Below are positions 1 to 6,783 of a DNA stretch of 29,458 bases, one piece after another. Source of the stretch: JADHOX01 sp038120515. Its GTDB lineage: Bacteria; Pseudomonadota; Alphaproteobacteria; Rickettsiales; JABIRX01. The stretch spans positions 1 through 29,458 of the forward strand of contig JAYOLW010000020.1 in NCBI GenBank assembly GCA_038120515.1, read 5' to 3'. The position numbers and the translations under genes are program-made. Within the stretch, counting starts at the first letter, position 1; each line of letters begins with the position of its first letter. A model generated the notes under the pieces. It was given only the letters and a program-made list of their open reading frames with translations, ran no database searches and was not told the DNA's origin.

Positions 1-1190
1 ATACCACCAGCCACACCTAGTGCCATCCAGCCAGGCACCACCTGTGACTTACCAATATTATCAACAGTTATAACCTCACCATGATAATTAGTTGGTATTC
101 CACCCATATTATAATGAACCGTTGGGATTACCGGGATAGGAGCTTTTGTTATATCTACTCCTGCAAAAATTTTGGCAGTCTCACCAATACCTGGAAGCCT
201 CTCATGTAGAACATCACTATCAATATGATCCAAATGCAAAAATATATGATCTTTATTTTTTCCAACACCCCTTCCTTCAGCTATTTCCATTGTCATAGCC
301 CTAGATACAACATCCCTAGACGCTAAATCTTTAACATTAGGAGCGTATCTTTCCATAAAACGCTCACCCTCAGAATTAACCAAATATCCTCCTTCACCAC
401 GCGCTCCTTCAGTAATCAAGCAGCCAGCACCATAAATTCCTGTTGGATGAAACTGAACAAACTCCATATCAGACATGGCAATACCAGCCCTAATTATCAT
501 ACCACCACCATCACCAGTTGATGTATGAGCAGATGTTGCAGAAAAATAAGCTCTACCATAACCTCCAGTTGCTAATACAACCATCTTAGCATTAAAAACA
601 TGTAATTCACCTGAATTTAAATCTATTGCTAAAACACCATTACACTCACCATCATCACCCATCAGTAAATCAGTTGCAAAAAATTCAATAAAAAACTTAG
701 CCTTATGTTTTAGAGATTGCTGATATAATGTATGAAGAATTGCATGACCTGTTCTATCTGCAGCACAACATGTTCTTTGTGCAGCCTTACCTTCTCCATA
801 TTCTGTTGTCATGCCACCAAATGGCCTTTGATAAATTTTTCCTTCAGCTGTTCTTGAAAAAGGTACACCAAAATGCTCAAGCTCACGAATTGCATCAGGA
901 GCTTCCCGACACATATACTGGATTGCATCCTGATCACCCAACCAATCAGAACCCTTAACTGTATCATAGGCATGCCAGCGCCAGTCATCTTTATCAATAT
1001 TACCAAGCGCAGCCGAAATACCACCCTGAGCAGCTACCGTATGACTTCTTGTCGGAAAAACCTTAGAAACGCAGGCTGTTGAAAGACCTTGAGCCGCCAT
1101 TCCTAATGTAGCACGCAAACCAGCACCACCTGCACCAACAACTAAAACGTCATAATTATGATGAATTATATTATATTTTTGATCACTCAT
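1..1190 (-). CDS. sdhA: Succinate dehydrogenase flavoprotein subunit, 3' end cut by window edge
   Basis: This is the FAD-carrying catalytic subunit of complex II, oxidising succinate to fumarate at the inner membrane. About 396 of the usual ~600 codons are visible and the frame is open to the edge. It starts at ATG 1190, 2 bases after the sdhD stop. The N-terminal dinucleotide fold GAGGAGLRA is at residues 19-27. The FAD-attachment motif RSHTVAAQGGI is at 48-58, with His50 as the expected covalent FAD site. FVQFHPTGIYGAGC and LITEGARGEGG follow in the substrate/capping region. It is the last visible gene of rpmG-sdhC-sdhD-sdhA. The final visible residues (PGWMALGVAGG) depart from the family motif PGLxAxGExACVSVHG, including loss of the conserved Glu; see findings. 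The assignment itself is secure. Confidence 0.97.
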   Translation of the reverse strand, partial: MSDQKYNIIHHNYDVLVVGAGGAGLRATLGMAAQGLSTACVSKVFPTRSHTVAAQGGISAALGNIDKDDWRWHAYDTVKGSDWLGDQDAIQYMCREAPDAIRELEHFGVPFSRTAEGKIYQRPFGGMTTEYGEGKAAQRTCCAADRTGHAILHTLYQQSLKHKAKFFIEFFATDLLMGDDGECNGVLAIDLNSGELHVFNAKMVVLATGGYGRAYFSATSAHTSTGDGGGMIIRAGIAMSDMEFVQFHPTGIYGAGCLITEGARGEGGYLVNSEGERFMERYAPNVKDLASRDVVSRAMTMEIAEGRGVGKNKDHIFLHLDHIDSDVLHERLPGIGETAKIFAGVDITKAPIPVIPTVHYNMGGIPTNYHGEVITVDNIGKSQVVPGWMALGVAGG

Positions 1191-1192
1191 GC

Positions 1193-1567
1193 TTAAAAAT
1201 TTAAAAATACTTTAACCAAGCTAAAACAAAGTAGAATAGCAGTAAAAAAACCAAACAAGTTAATGAAAATTGTCAACGCTATTTCTGAAGCTTTATTATG
1301 AACATAATCCTCAATAATAACCTTAACCCCCAATGTGGAATGGTATAATGCTACTACAAGTAACAAACCAAACAAAACTACCGATATCTGAGAATCCAAT
1401 AAATAAAAACTCTTTTCAAACACATTACCCTTAACAGCATTAGCAGCAAAAAAGGAAAACCAAACAACTAATGGTATCAAAGCGATAGCTGTTAATCTTT
1501 GCATCCACCAATGCTTAACACCCTCAGCATATTTGAACGAAGATTTATCTTTAGTTAAATTAGACAT
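1193..1567 (-). CDS. sdhD: Succinate dehydrogenase membrane anchor subunit D
   Basis: This is the small hydrophobic subunit that, with SdhC, anchors SdhAB, binds heme b and forms the ubiquinone site. The 124-residue product has three membrane segments. It carries the family motif LYHSTLGVKVIIEDY, whose His (residue 76 from this start) is the expected heme ligand, followed by the Asp-Tyr pair that lies near quinone. I chose ATG 1567, which overlaps the sdhC stop by 8 bases. A TTG two codons upstream would only add Met-Ala. There is no obvious Shine-Dalgarno sequence, so translation is probably coupled to sdhC. sdhA begins 2 bases after the stop. Confidence 0.95.
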   Translation of the reverse strand: MSNLTKDKSSFKYAEGVKHWWMQRLTAIALIPLVVWFSFFAANAVKGNVFEKSFYLLDSQISVVLFGLLLVVALYHSTLGVKVIIEDYVHNKASEIALTIFINLFGFFTAILLCFSLVKVFLNF

Positions 1568-1973
1568 AGCCAAATAAAATATTGTAAATGAAAAACCATG
1601 TAACAGAAGTCAATACAACCGCACAAAAAAGAGCAACAACACCAGATCTTGTAACCGAATCTTTACTAAAACCTATACCAGCATCCCAGATTAAATGTCT
1701 AATACCATTAACTGTATGATAATTTAGGCAGAGAATCCAACAGAAGAGAATCAACTTGCCAAAAAAAGATGAAAATATCAAAACCGACAAATCAAGAAAA
1801 AGCTGAGCAAAAACAACGTTATCAAATGTTGCAAAGATCATAACCCAAGCAAGGTACAGAAGACCTATATAAAGAAAGAAACCTGTTATTCTATGCAAGA
1901 TAGATAGGGTTGATGTGATTTGAGGTTTATATATTGAAAGATGAGGAGATAATGGGCGAGATGCTGAATTCAT
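1560..1973 (-). CDS. sdhC: Succinate dehydrogenase cytochrome b556 subunit
   Basis: This is the larger membrane anchor of complex II. The 137-residue protein opens with RPLSPHLSIYKPQITSTLSI, the SdhC signature. It includes Ser24 and Arg28 in SILHRITG, at the positions of the ubiquinone-binding Ser/Arg in the E. coli protein. YHTVNGIRHLIWD at 85-97 contains the heme-ligand His (His86) and the second conserved His. Three transmembrane helices are visible, at about 30-50, 68-88 and 110-132. The gene starts 6 bases after rpmG and overlaps sdhD, so the cluster is probably one transcript. Confidence 0.96.
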   Translation of the reverse strand: MNSASRPLSPHLSIYKPQITSTLSILHRITGFFLYIGLLYLAWVMIFATFDNVVFAQLFLDLSVLIFSSFFGKLILFCWILCLNYHTVNGIRHLIWDAGIGFSKDSVTRSGVVALFCAVVLTSVTWFFIYNILFGYV

Positions 1974-1979
1974 AACAAA

Positions 1980-2156
1980 CTAACTTGATAACTTATGCTC
2001 TTTAAACAACACATGCTTTCTCACAACAGGATCATATTTTTTGAAAGATAATTTTTCAGTAACAGTTTTAGGATTTCTTTTTTTAACATAGAAATAACCT
2101 GTACCAGCTGAGCTAACTAACTTAATTAGCAGATTTTTTTTACTTTTAGCGGCCAT
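1980..2156 (-). CDS. rpmG: 50S ribosomal protein L33
   Basis: This is a 58-residue L33 protein, a component of the large ribosomal subunit near the E site. It begins MAAKSKKNLLIKLVSSAGTG and contains YFYVKKRNP and LSFKKYDPVVRKHVLFKE, matching the non-zinc L33 form without CxxC pairs. I chose ATG 2156 because homologues start with M-A-[KA]-K. The open frame runs upstream to a TTG at 2219, but that stretch is the promoter (its first bases are the -35 box). The gene is first in the rpmG-sdhCDA cluster, 6 bases ahead of sdhC, so ribosomal and respiratory genes share an operon. Confidence 0.95.
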   Translation of the reverse strand: MAAKSKKNLLIKLVSSAGTGYFYVKKRNPKTVTEKLSFKKYDPVVRKHVLFKEHKLSS

Positions 2157-2190
2157 TTTAAAAAAATAATTTATTAATAAATTGGCATGA

Positions 2191-2219
2191 CTAATACTTA
2201 TCAACAAGACCATTGTCAA
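2191..2219 (-). promoter_or_regulatory. Sigma-70 type promoter for rpmG-sdhCDA
   Basis: On the minus strand a perfect -35 box TTGACA (2214-2219) is followed after 17 bases by TATTAG (2191-2196), which matches 4 of 6 positions of the -10 consensus. Transcription would start near 2184, giving a leader of about 28 bases before the rpmG ATG at 2156. It is the best promoter match I found in the window. Confidence 0.6.
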
Positions 2220-2331
2220 GCAAAAAACCTATTTTAAAATATCTAAAACCAAAATGAACATTACAATAATAATTTAAATCTCTAGAACTGGGAAAGCCAC
2301 ACCATAAATCTTTATGTTCCCTGAATTAGCC

Positions 2332-2370
2332 AAAATCTATTAGAACCTCTATATAAGAGGCTCTAATAGA
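2332..2370 (-). terminator. Rho-independent terminator downstream of proB
   Basis: On the minus strand, 15 bases TCTATTAGAGCCTCT pair with AGAGGTTCTAATAGA across a 5-base loop (2336-2370), with one G-U wobble. A run of four T residues (2332-2335) follows. It lies 215 bases past the proB stop, so either proB has a long 3' tail or the transcript also covers the sequence between them. On the plus strand the wobble becomes an A-C mismatch and no T run follows, so it should act on the minus strand. Confidence 0.65.
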
Positions 2371-2584
2371 ACTTTAAGATATAGAAATGAAATCTACGTC
2401 AATTTTGCCTCCTTTCGTATTTCGTCAACTAAACTATGTTTAATTTTTATAGAAAGAAAACAACGCGTTGATAATAAGTTATTTTAGTAACTTATCACCA
2501 ATCTCACCTTCTAAAAAATTGCCTTCCCAAATTCCATTATAAACTAAATTTAGGTTTACTGCAAATATTTTTTATAAGGCCTAA

Positions 2585-3685
2585 TTAAACCAATATTAAA
2601 TTATCAATATGAATTACACTATTATTAACTGGGCGCTTTAGGATTTCCTCATGCTTGTTATTTTTGGAACCAATTATTTTAATCAGGTCTACTGAACTAT
2701 AATTTACTATTCCCTGTCCCAAAAACTCCTTGTTTTGATCTAATATTCTCACAATATCACCCTTTTTAAACTGCCCCAAAACCTGTTGTATACCCACAGC
2801 TAAAAGACTAGAACCATTTGAAAGAGCCAACATAGCACCATTATCAATCACAACATCACCAGAATGCTTAAGATGTATCAACCACTTATTTTTAGCTGTT
2901 AACTTATCAGCAACAGCCTTATAAAAACTACCAGATCCCGATAGAATTTGCTGAATTGGGTTATTATTTATACCTGAAGATAATATAGAATCTATTCCTG
3001 ATTGGCCTACTTTTACCATTGCCTTTAATTTAGACTCCATTCCACCAGTTCCTAAATTACCAACTTTATCAAAACTATGCTTTTTAAAATCAACATTCGC
3101 AATATTTTGAATTAAAGTTGCATCAGAATAAATCTTAGGATTTTTATCATACACCCCATCAACATCAGACAAGATAATAAGCAAATCAGCATCACTAATG
3201 ACAGCAATCTTTGCAGCCAAATGATCATTATCACCAAAACGTATTTCATCTGTAGCAACTGTATCATTCTCATTTATTATTGGGATAATACCAAAATCCA
3301 AAAGCCTACTAATTGTAAATTTAGTATTTAAAAAGCGTCGTCTGATTTGATAATCATCAATAGTTAGCAATAGTTGAGCAATTTTTAGATTGACCTCTTT
3401 AAACTGCTGATGAAACTTATTACTTAAAAACAACTGACCATATGCAGCTAAAGCTTGATAATCTTCTAATGCAAATGCACCTTTTTTTTTACCTAATTCC
3501 AAACAACCAGAAGCTATAGAACCAGATGCAACAATTATAACTTCATGGCCACTCTTAATTAAATCGCCAACATCGCTAACAAAGCTTTTAAACCATGTAT
3601 AACGGAACTCATAATTTTCTGGATTAATCAAAATTGATGAGCCAATCTTAATAACAATTCTTGAGTATTTAGAAAAATCATCCAT
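2585..3685 (-). CDS. proB: Glutamate 5-kinase
   Basis: The enzyme phosphorylates glutamate to gamma-glutamyl phosphate, the first step of proline synthesis, in the cytoplasm. The 366-residue length is normal for the kinase plus PUA form. The amino-acid-kinase domain shows KIGSSIL (13-19), VASGSIASG (52-60), INENDTVATDEIRFGDNDHL (about 136-155) and GTGGMESKLKAM (about 213-224). The C-terminal PUA domain covers about 272-340 (HSGDVVIDNGA, LAVGIQQVLGQFKKGD). The start at ATG 3685 is fixed by KYSRIVIKIGSS following directly, and there is no clear Shine-Dalgarno sequence. proA is not adjacent. The gene is divergent from bolA with 24 bases between the two start codons. Proline synthesis genes are sparse in obligate intracellular Rickettsiales (general knowledge), so its presence is informative. 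Confidence 0.93.
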   Translation of the reverse strand: MDDFSKYSRIVIKIGSSILINPENYEFRYTWFKSFVSDVGDLIKSGHEVIIVASGSIASGCLELGKKKGAFALEDYQALAAYGQLFLSNKFHQQFKEVNLKIAQLLLTIDDYQIRRRFLNTKFTISRLLDFGIIPIINENDTVATDEIRFGDNDHLAAKIAVISDADLLIILSDVDGVYDKNPKIYSDATLIQNIANVDFKKHSFDKVGNLGTGGMESKLKAMVKVGQSGIDSILSSGINNNPIQQILSGSGSFYKAVADKLTAKNKWLIHLKHSGDVVIDNGAMLALSNGSSLLAVGIQQVLGQFKKGDIVRILDQNKEFLGQGIVNYSSVDLIKIIGSKNNKHEEILKRPVNNSVIHIDNLILV

Positions 3686-3709
3686 AAGAAAAAAAATTTA
3701 TTCAAAGCT

Positions 3710-3940
3710 ATGACAGTATCTACAAAAGAAATACAAAATTTACTAGCAGAAAAATTACCTGATAGCCAAATTGAAGTAATTGATCAACTAGGTGATGGGT
3801 ATCACTATCAAATCAACGTTGCTTCTAAAGAATTTGTCGGCCTTACAAAACTTAAACAACATAAGAAAGTTATGGATGTGCTAAAAGAATATTTGCAAGA
3901 GAAGATTCATGCTGTTTCAATTCAAACAACTTCTTTATAA
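3710..3940 (+). CDS. bolA: BolA/IbaG family protein
   Basis: A 76-residue BolA-fold protein. BolA-type proteins bind a [2Fe-2S] cluster together with a monothiol glutaredoxin and act in iron-sulfur trafficking or regulation. Visible family features are DGYHYQI (29-35), the FVGLTKLKQHKKVM segment (42-55) and the C-terminal invariant His in IHAVSIQT (66-73). The length and the DGxHY motif favour the short IbaG-like branch over the longer stress-morphogene BolA. The last 32 bases overlap the start of tolB in another frame, so the two are probably translationally coupled. No glutaredoxin gene is next to it. Confidence 0.88.
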   Translation: MTVSTKEIQNLLAEKLPDSQIEVIDQLGDGYHYQINVASKEFVGLTKLKQHKKVMDVLKEYLQEKIHAVSIQTTSL

Positions 3941-5249
3941 AATTTTAAAGCCAACTAGATGTATTGCCATTACTCTTTGGATTCTTTCATGTAATGCTTA
4001 CGCAATTAGCAATATTGAAATAATTGGTTCAAACAAAGAATCATTACCATTAGAAATCAAAATTGATGAATTTGATAATACAGACAATTTAAATATGCTG
4101 CATCAAATAATTCAAAGGGTAAAATTACAATTAAATGAAAGCTTAATTTTTAAAGTTTCATTAGAAGAAGATAATAATAAATTTATTTCAAAACTATTAA
4201 ATAAAACACCAGAATTTTTTCCTTATAACCTAAATTTTTCTATTTCAGAGAATCCAAATACATCAGGCTTTAAAATTCAAATCAAAATATTAGATAATTA
4301 CCTCAATGAAATATCTGACGAATTTTTAATAGAAGGCAACAAAACCAAATGGTACAAGGCAGCAGCACAAATATCTGACAGAGTCTTTTTTTCCTTTACC
4401 GGAGTATTTGGCTATTTTGACACCTCAATAATTTTTATAGCAGAATCTGGAAAGTTTAATGATAGAAAGAAAAAAATTGCAATAATGTCTTTATATGGCG
4501 ACGAATATGAAGAATTTACTGATGGCAAAAATTTAGTTTTATCACCTACTATCTCAAGTGATCGCAAGTTAATTGCTTATGTTTCTTATTTATCCAAAAA
4601 GCCTAAAACCTATATTTATAATTTTAACTCTAAGACACTTAAAACAGCATCTGAAAACAAAAAAGATATCATGACTCTCACTCCTGCATTTTTACCAGGA
4701 AATAATAACCAAATCTTAATGAGTAAAGTCTTTGATGGAAATAGCGAAATAGTCAAATATGATCTTGCTAAAAATAAATCTATAAGACTTACAAATAATC
4801 CTGCAACAGACATATCACCGAGCTACTCACCCGTTCAAGATCGTATTGTTTTTAGCTCAGATCGGTCTGGAAAAGCAGAATTATATATTATGAATCCAGA
4901 AGGCACAGAAGTTAAAAAAATTAAATTTTTAAAAGGAACATACACAAACCCTAAATTTTCTCCTGATGGCAGATATATTTCCTTTACTAGATTTTTAGAT
5001 GATATGTTTAGCGTTGGAATTCTTGATACCGAAACTTTCTATACTAAGATATTATCAACCAGCTATAAGAATGACTCGCCAAGCTGGGCTCCAAACAGTA
5101 AATATCTTATTTTTACAAAAAGTAACGAAAACTCGAAATCCTCAAAACATAATTTATCCAATTTATATATTGTTGACTTAAATGGTAATATTATAAATAA
5201 AGTCAGAACTCCTGCGGATGCATCAGAAGCTTATTGGTTTAAAAATTAA
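3909..5249 (+). CDS. tolB: Tol-Pal system periplasmic beta-propeller protein TolB
   Basis: TolB is the periplasmic partner of Pal in the Tol system, which keeps the outer membrane attached during division. The 446-residue protein has a signal peptide: a basic n-region, the hydrophobic stretch CIAITLWILS and likely cleavage after NAYA (about residue 32). An N-terminal D1 domain follows (about 35-165), then a six-bladed propeller with SPTISSDRKLIAYVS, TDISPSYSPVQDRIVFSSDR, KFSPDGRYISFTR and SPSWAPNSKYLIFT. Start ATG 3909 lies inside bolA (32-base overlap). mlaE begins 1 base after the stop. tolQRA are 18 kb away on the other strand, so the usual tolQRAB-pal cluster is split here. Confidence 0.95.
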   Translation: MLFQFKQLLYKILKPTRCIAITLWILSCNAYAISNIEIIGSNKESLPLEIKIDEFDNTDNLNMLHQIIQRVKLQLNESLIFKVSLEEDNNKFISKLLNKTPEFFPYNLNFSISENPNTSGFKIQIKILDNYLNEISDEFLIEGNKTKWYKAAAQISDRVFFSFTGVFGYFDTSIIFIAESGKFNDRKKKIAIMSLYGDEYEEFTDGKNLVLSPTISSDRKLIAYVSYLSKKPKTYIYNFNSKTLKTASENKKDIMTLTPAFLPGNNNQILMSKVFDGNSEIVKYDLAKNKSIRLTNNPATDISPSYSPVQDRIVFSSDRSGKAELYIMNPEGTEVKKIKFLKGTYTNPKFSPDGRYISFTRFLDDMFSVGILDTETFYTKILSTSYKNDSPSWAPNSKYLIFTKSNENSKSSKHNLSNLYIVDLNGNIINKVRTPADASEAYWFKN

Positions 5250-5250
5250 A

Positions 5251-6021
5251 ATGAATATTTTTGCAATTATTGGTAACACAACCCTAACATTTCTTAAAAA
5301 AACTGGTAAAGTATCTATTTTTACAGCTACTTCTATTAATGCAGTTTTTAAACCTCCATACTATCCAAAAGAGGTATTAACTAACCTTTTTAATATCGGA
5401 TTTCTATCTCTTCCAGTTGTTGCGCTAACAGCAATTTTCACTGGCGCAGTACTTGCGCTTCAAAGTTACACTGGTTTTTCAAGATTTAATGCTGAAAGCA
5501 CTATTTCGGCAGTCGTTGCTTTGTCAATCACGAGAGAACTAGGACCAGTGCTTGCCGGACTCATGATCTCAGGTCGAGTTGGTGCTGCAATTTCTGCCGA
5601 AATTGGTTCTATGAGGGTAACAGAACAGATTGATGCATTAAAAACATTATCAACAGACCCTTTTCAATATCTTATAGCACCAAGAATTATAGCCGCCATT
5701 ATTGCACTCCCATTTCTGGTTATTGTTGCGGATATTATCGGCATTATGGGTGGATATTTAATTGCAGTTTACAAACTTGGCTTTAACCCAACTACTTACA
5801 TAAAAAACACTTTTGAATTCTTAGAACCAATTGATGTCATTTCTGGACTAATTAAAGCAACTGTTTTTGGATTTATTGTCAGTCTTATGGGATGTTACAA
5901 CGGTTATTATGCTACCAAAGGAGCACAAGGAGTTGGTTTTGCCACAACCCAAGCTGTAGTGATGGGTTCAATTATGATTTTATTTTCAAACTACTTTTTA
6001 ACCGAATTGTTTTTTTCCTAA
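5251..6021 (+). CDS. mlaE: MlaE-type phospholipid ABC transporter permease
   Basis: This is the inner-membrane permease of the Mla/MCE system, which moves phospholipid between inner and outer membranes. The 256-residue length fits the family. The signature region ALSITRELGPVLAGLMISGR (about 92-111) is followed by GAAISAEIGSMRVTEQIDAL, the cytoplasmic coupling helix that contacts the ATPase. The C-terminal half carries GCYNGYYATKGAQGVGFATT, also diagnostic. Five or so membrane helices are visible. I chose ATG 5251, 1 base after the tolB stop; an ATG at 5218 inside tolB would add 11 unconserved residues. mlaF follows after 2 bases. No mlaD-like gene is present in the window. Confidence 0.95.
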   Translation: MNIFAIIGNTTLTFLKKTGKVSIFTATSINAVFKPPYYPKEVLTNLFNIGFLSLPVVALTAIFTGAVLALQSYTGFSRFNAESTISAVVALSITRELGPVLAGLMISGRVGAAISAEIGSMRVTEQIDALKTLSTDPFQYLIAPRIIAAIIALPFLVIVADIIGIMGGYLIAVYKLGFNPTTYIKNTFEFLEPIDVISGLIKATVFGFIVSLMGCYNGYYATKGAQGVGFATTQAVVMGSIMILFSNYFLTELFFS

Positions 6022-6023
6022 AA

Positions 6024-6770
6024 ATGTCTAGCAACGCTTATTTAATTGAAATCAAAAACCTACATAAATCATTCGGTAATAAAAAAGTTCTAAAAGGCGT
6101 TAATCTTAATATTACCAAAGGTGAATCAACCGTTATTGTTGGATCTTCTGGCTGTGGAAAATCTGTTCTTATCAAGAATATTGCTATGATCATGACACCA
6201 GATGCAGGTGAAATCGAAATTCAAGGTATAAATATTACTAAAGCTTCCAAACAAGAAAAAAATCAAATTTTAAACAAAATGGGTTACTTATTTCAAGCTG
6301 GGGCTTTGTTTGATAGTTTAACAATATGGGAAAATATTGCATTTCGATTACTTAAAGCTAAAGTCAAGAAATCCGATGCTAAAGAACAAGCTGCAGAGAT
6401 GCTGAGTGAAGTTGGACTTAAAAATGACATCTTAGATCTAAAACCTCAGGAATTATCTGGCGGCATGCAAAAACGTGTCTCACTTGCTAGAACTATTATA
6501 TCCAAACCCGAAATTATTTTCTTTGATGAACCAACAACCGGACTTGACCCTATTACCTCCGAAATTATTGATGACCTTATTATTTCATTAACACAAAAAA
6601 TTGGCGCAACAGCTATAACTGTCACACATGATTTAGCTTCTATCAAAAAAACCTCTGATAAAATTGCAATGATAGATAATTGCGAAATTATTTGGCAAGG
6701 TCGATATGAAGATATCCCAAATTCTACGATACCAAAGGTCAAAGAATTTTTTAACTCTCGTAATTTCTAA
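6024..6770 (+). CDS. mlaF: MlaF-type phospholipid ABC transporter ATPase
   Basis: This is the ATPase that pairs with MlaE. The 248-residue protein has Walker A GSSGCGKS (40-47), Q-loop LFQAGALFDSLT (89-100), the family form LSGGMQKRVSLAR (144-156) and Walker B IIFFDEP with catalytic Glu169. TGLDP and VTHD (H-loop) follow. QAGALFDSLTIWENI is typical of MlaF rather than of other ABC ATPases. ATG 6024 is 2 bases after the mlaE stop; the frame stays open upstream into mlaE, but that extension does not resemble the family. The gene is last in bolA-tolB-mlaE-mlaF and converges with the next gene across 13 bases, with no clear terminator. Confidence 0.96.
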   Translation: MSSNAYLIEIKNLHKSFGNKKVLKGVNLNITKGESTVIVGSSGCGKSVLIKNIAMIMTPDAGEIEIQGINITKASKQEKNQILNKMGYLFQAGALFDSLTIWENIAFRLLKAKVKKSDAKEQAAEMLSEVGLKNDILDLKPQELSGGMQKRVSLARTIISKPEIIFFDEPTTGLDPITSEIIDDLIISLTQKIGATAITVTHDLASIKKTSDKIAMIDNCEIIWQGRYEDIPNSTIPKVKEFFNSRNF

Positions 6771-6783
6771 TATTACCTAAACA

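Larger units (their letters stand above)
2157..2584. other. Intergenic region of 428 bases between rpmG and proB
   Basis: This is the only gene-free stretch above 300 bases. It contains the rpmG promoter (2191-2219), the proB-side terminator hairpin (2336-2370) and an AT-rich inverted repeat near 2474-2496. It also has a minus-strand frame of 30 codons at 2479-2571 with no ATG, GTG or TTG start. That frame reads partly VYNGIWEGNFLEGEIGDKLL. A separate 28-codon start-less frame ends in VDEIRKEAKLT, and a good AAGGAGG sequence near 2410 has no gene behind it. These look like decayed coding sequence, though chance in AT-rich DNA is possible. No tRNA or known riboswitch was recognised. Confidence 0.5.

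Noticed and set aside
2157..2219. TTG-initiated 21-residue extension of L33
   Set aside because: It overlaps the TTGACA -35 box, and L33 proteins begin at M-A-[KA]-K.
6446..6742. 98-codon frame antisense to mlaF
   Set aside because: It lies entirely inside a well-conserved ATPase gene and shows no family features; antisense open frames are common in such AT-rich genes.
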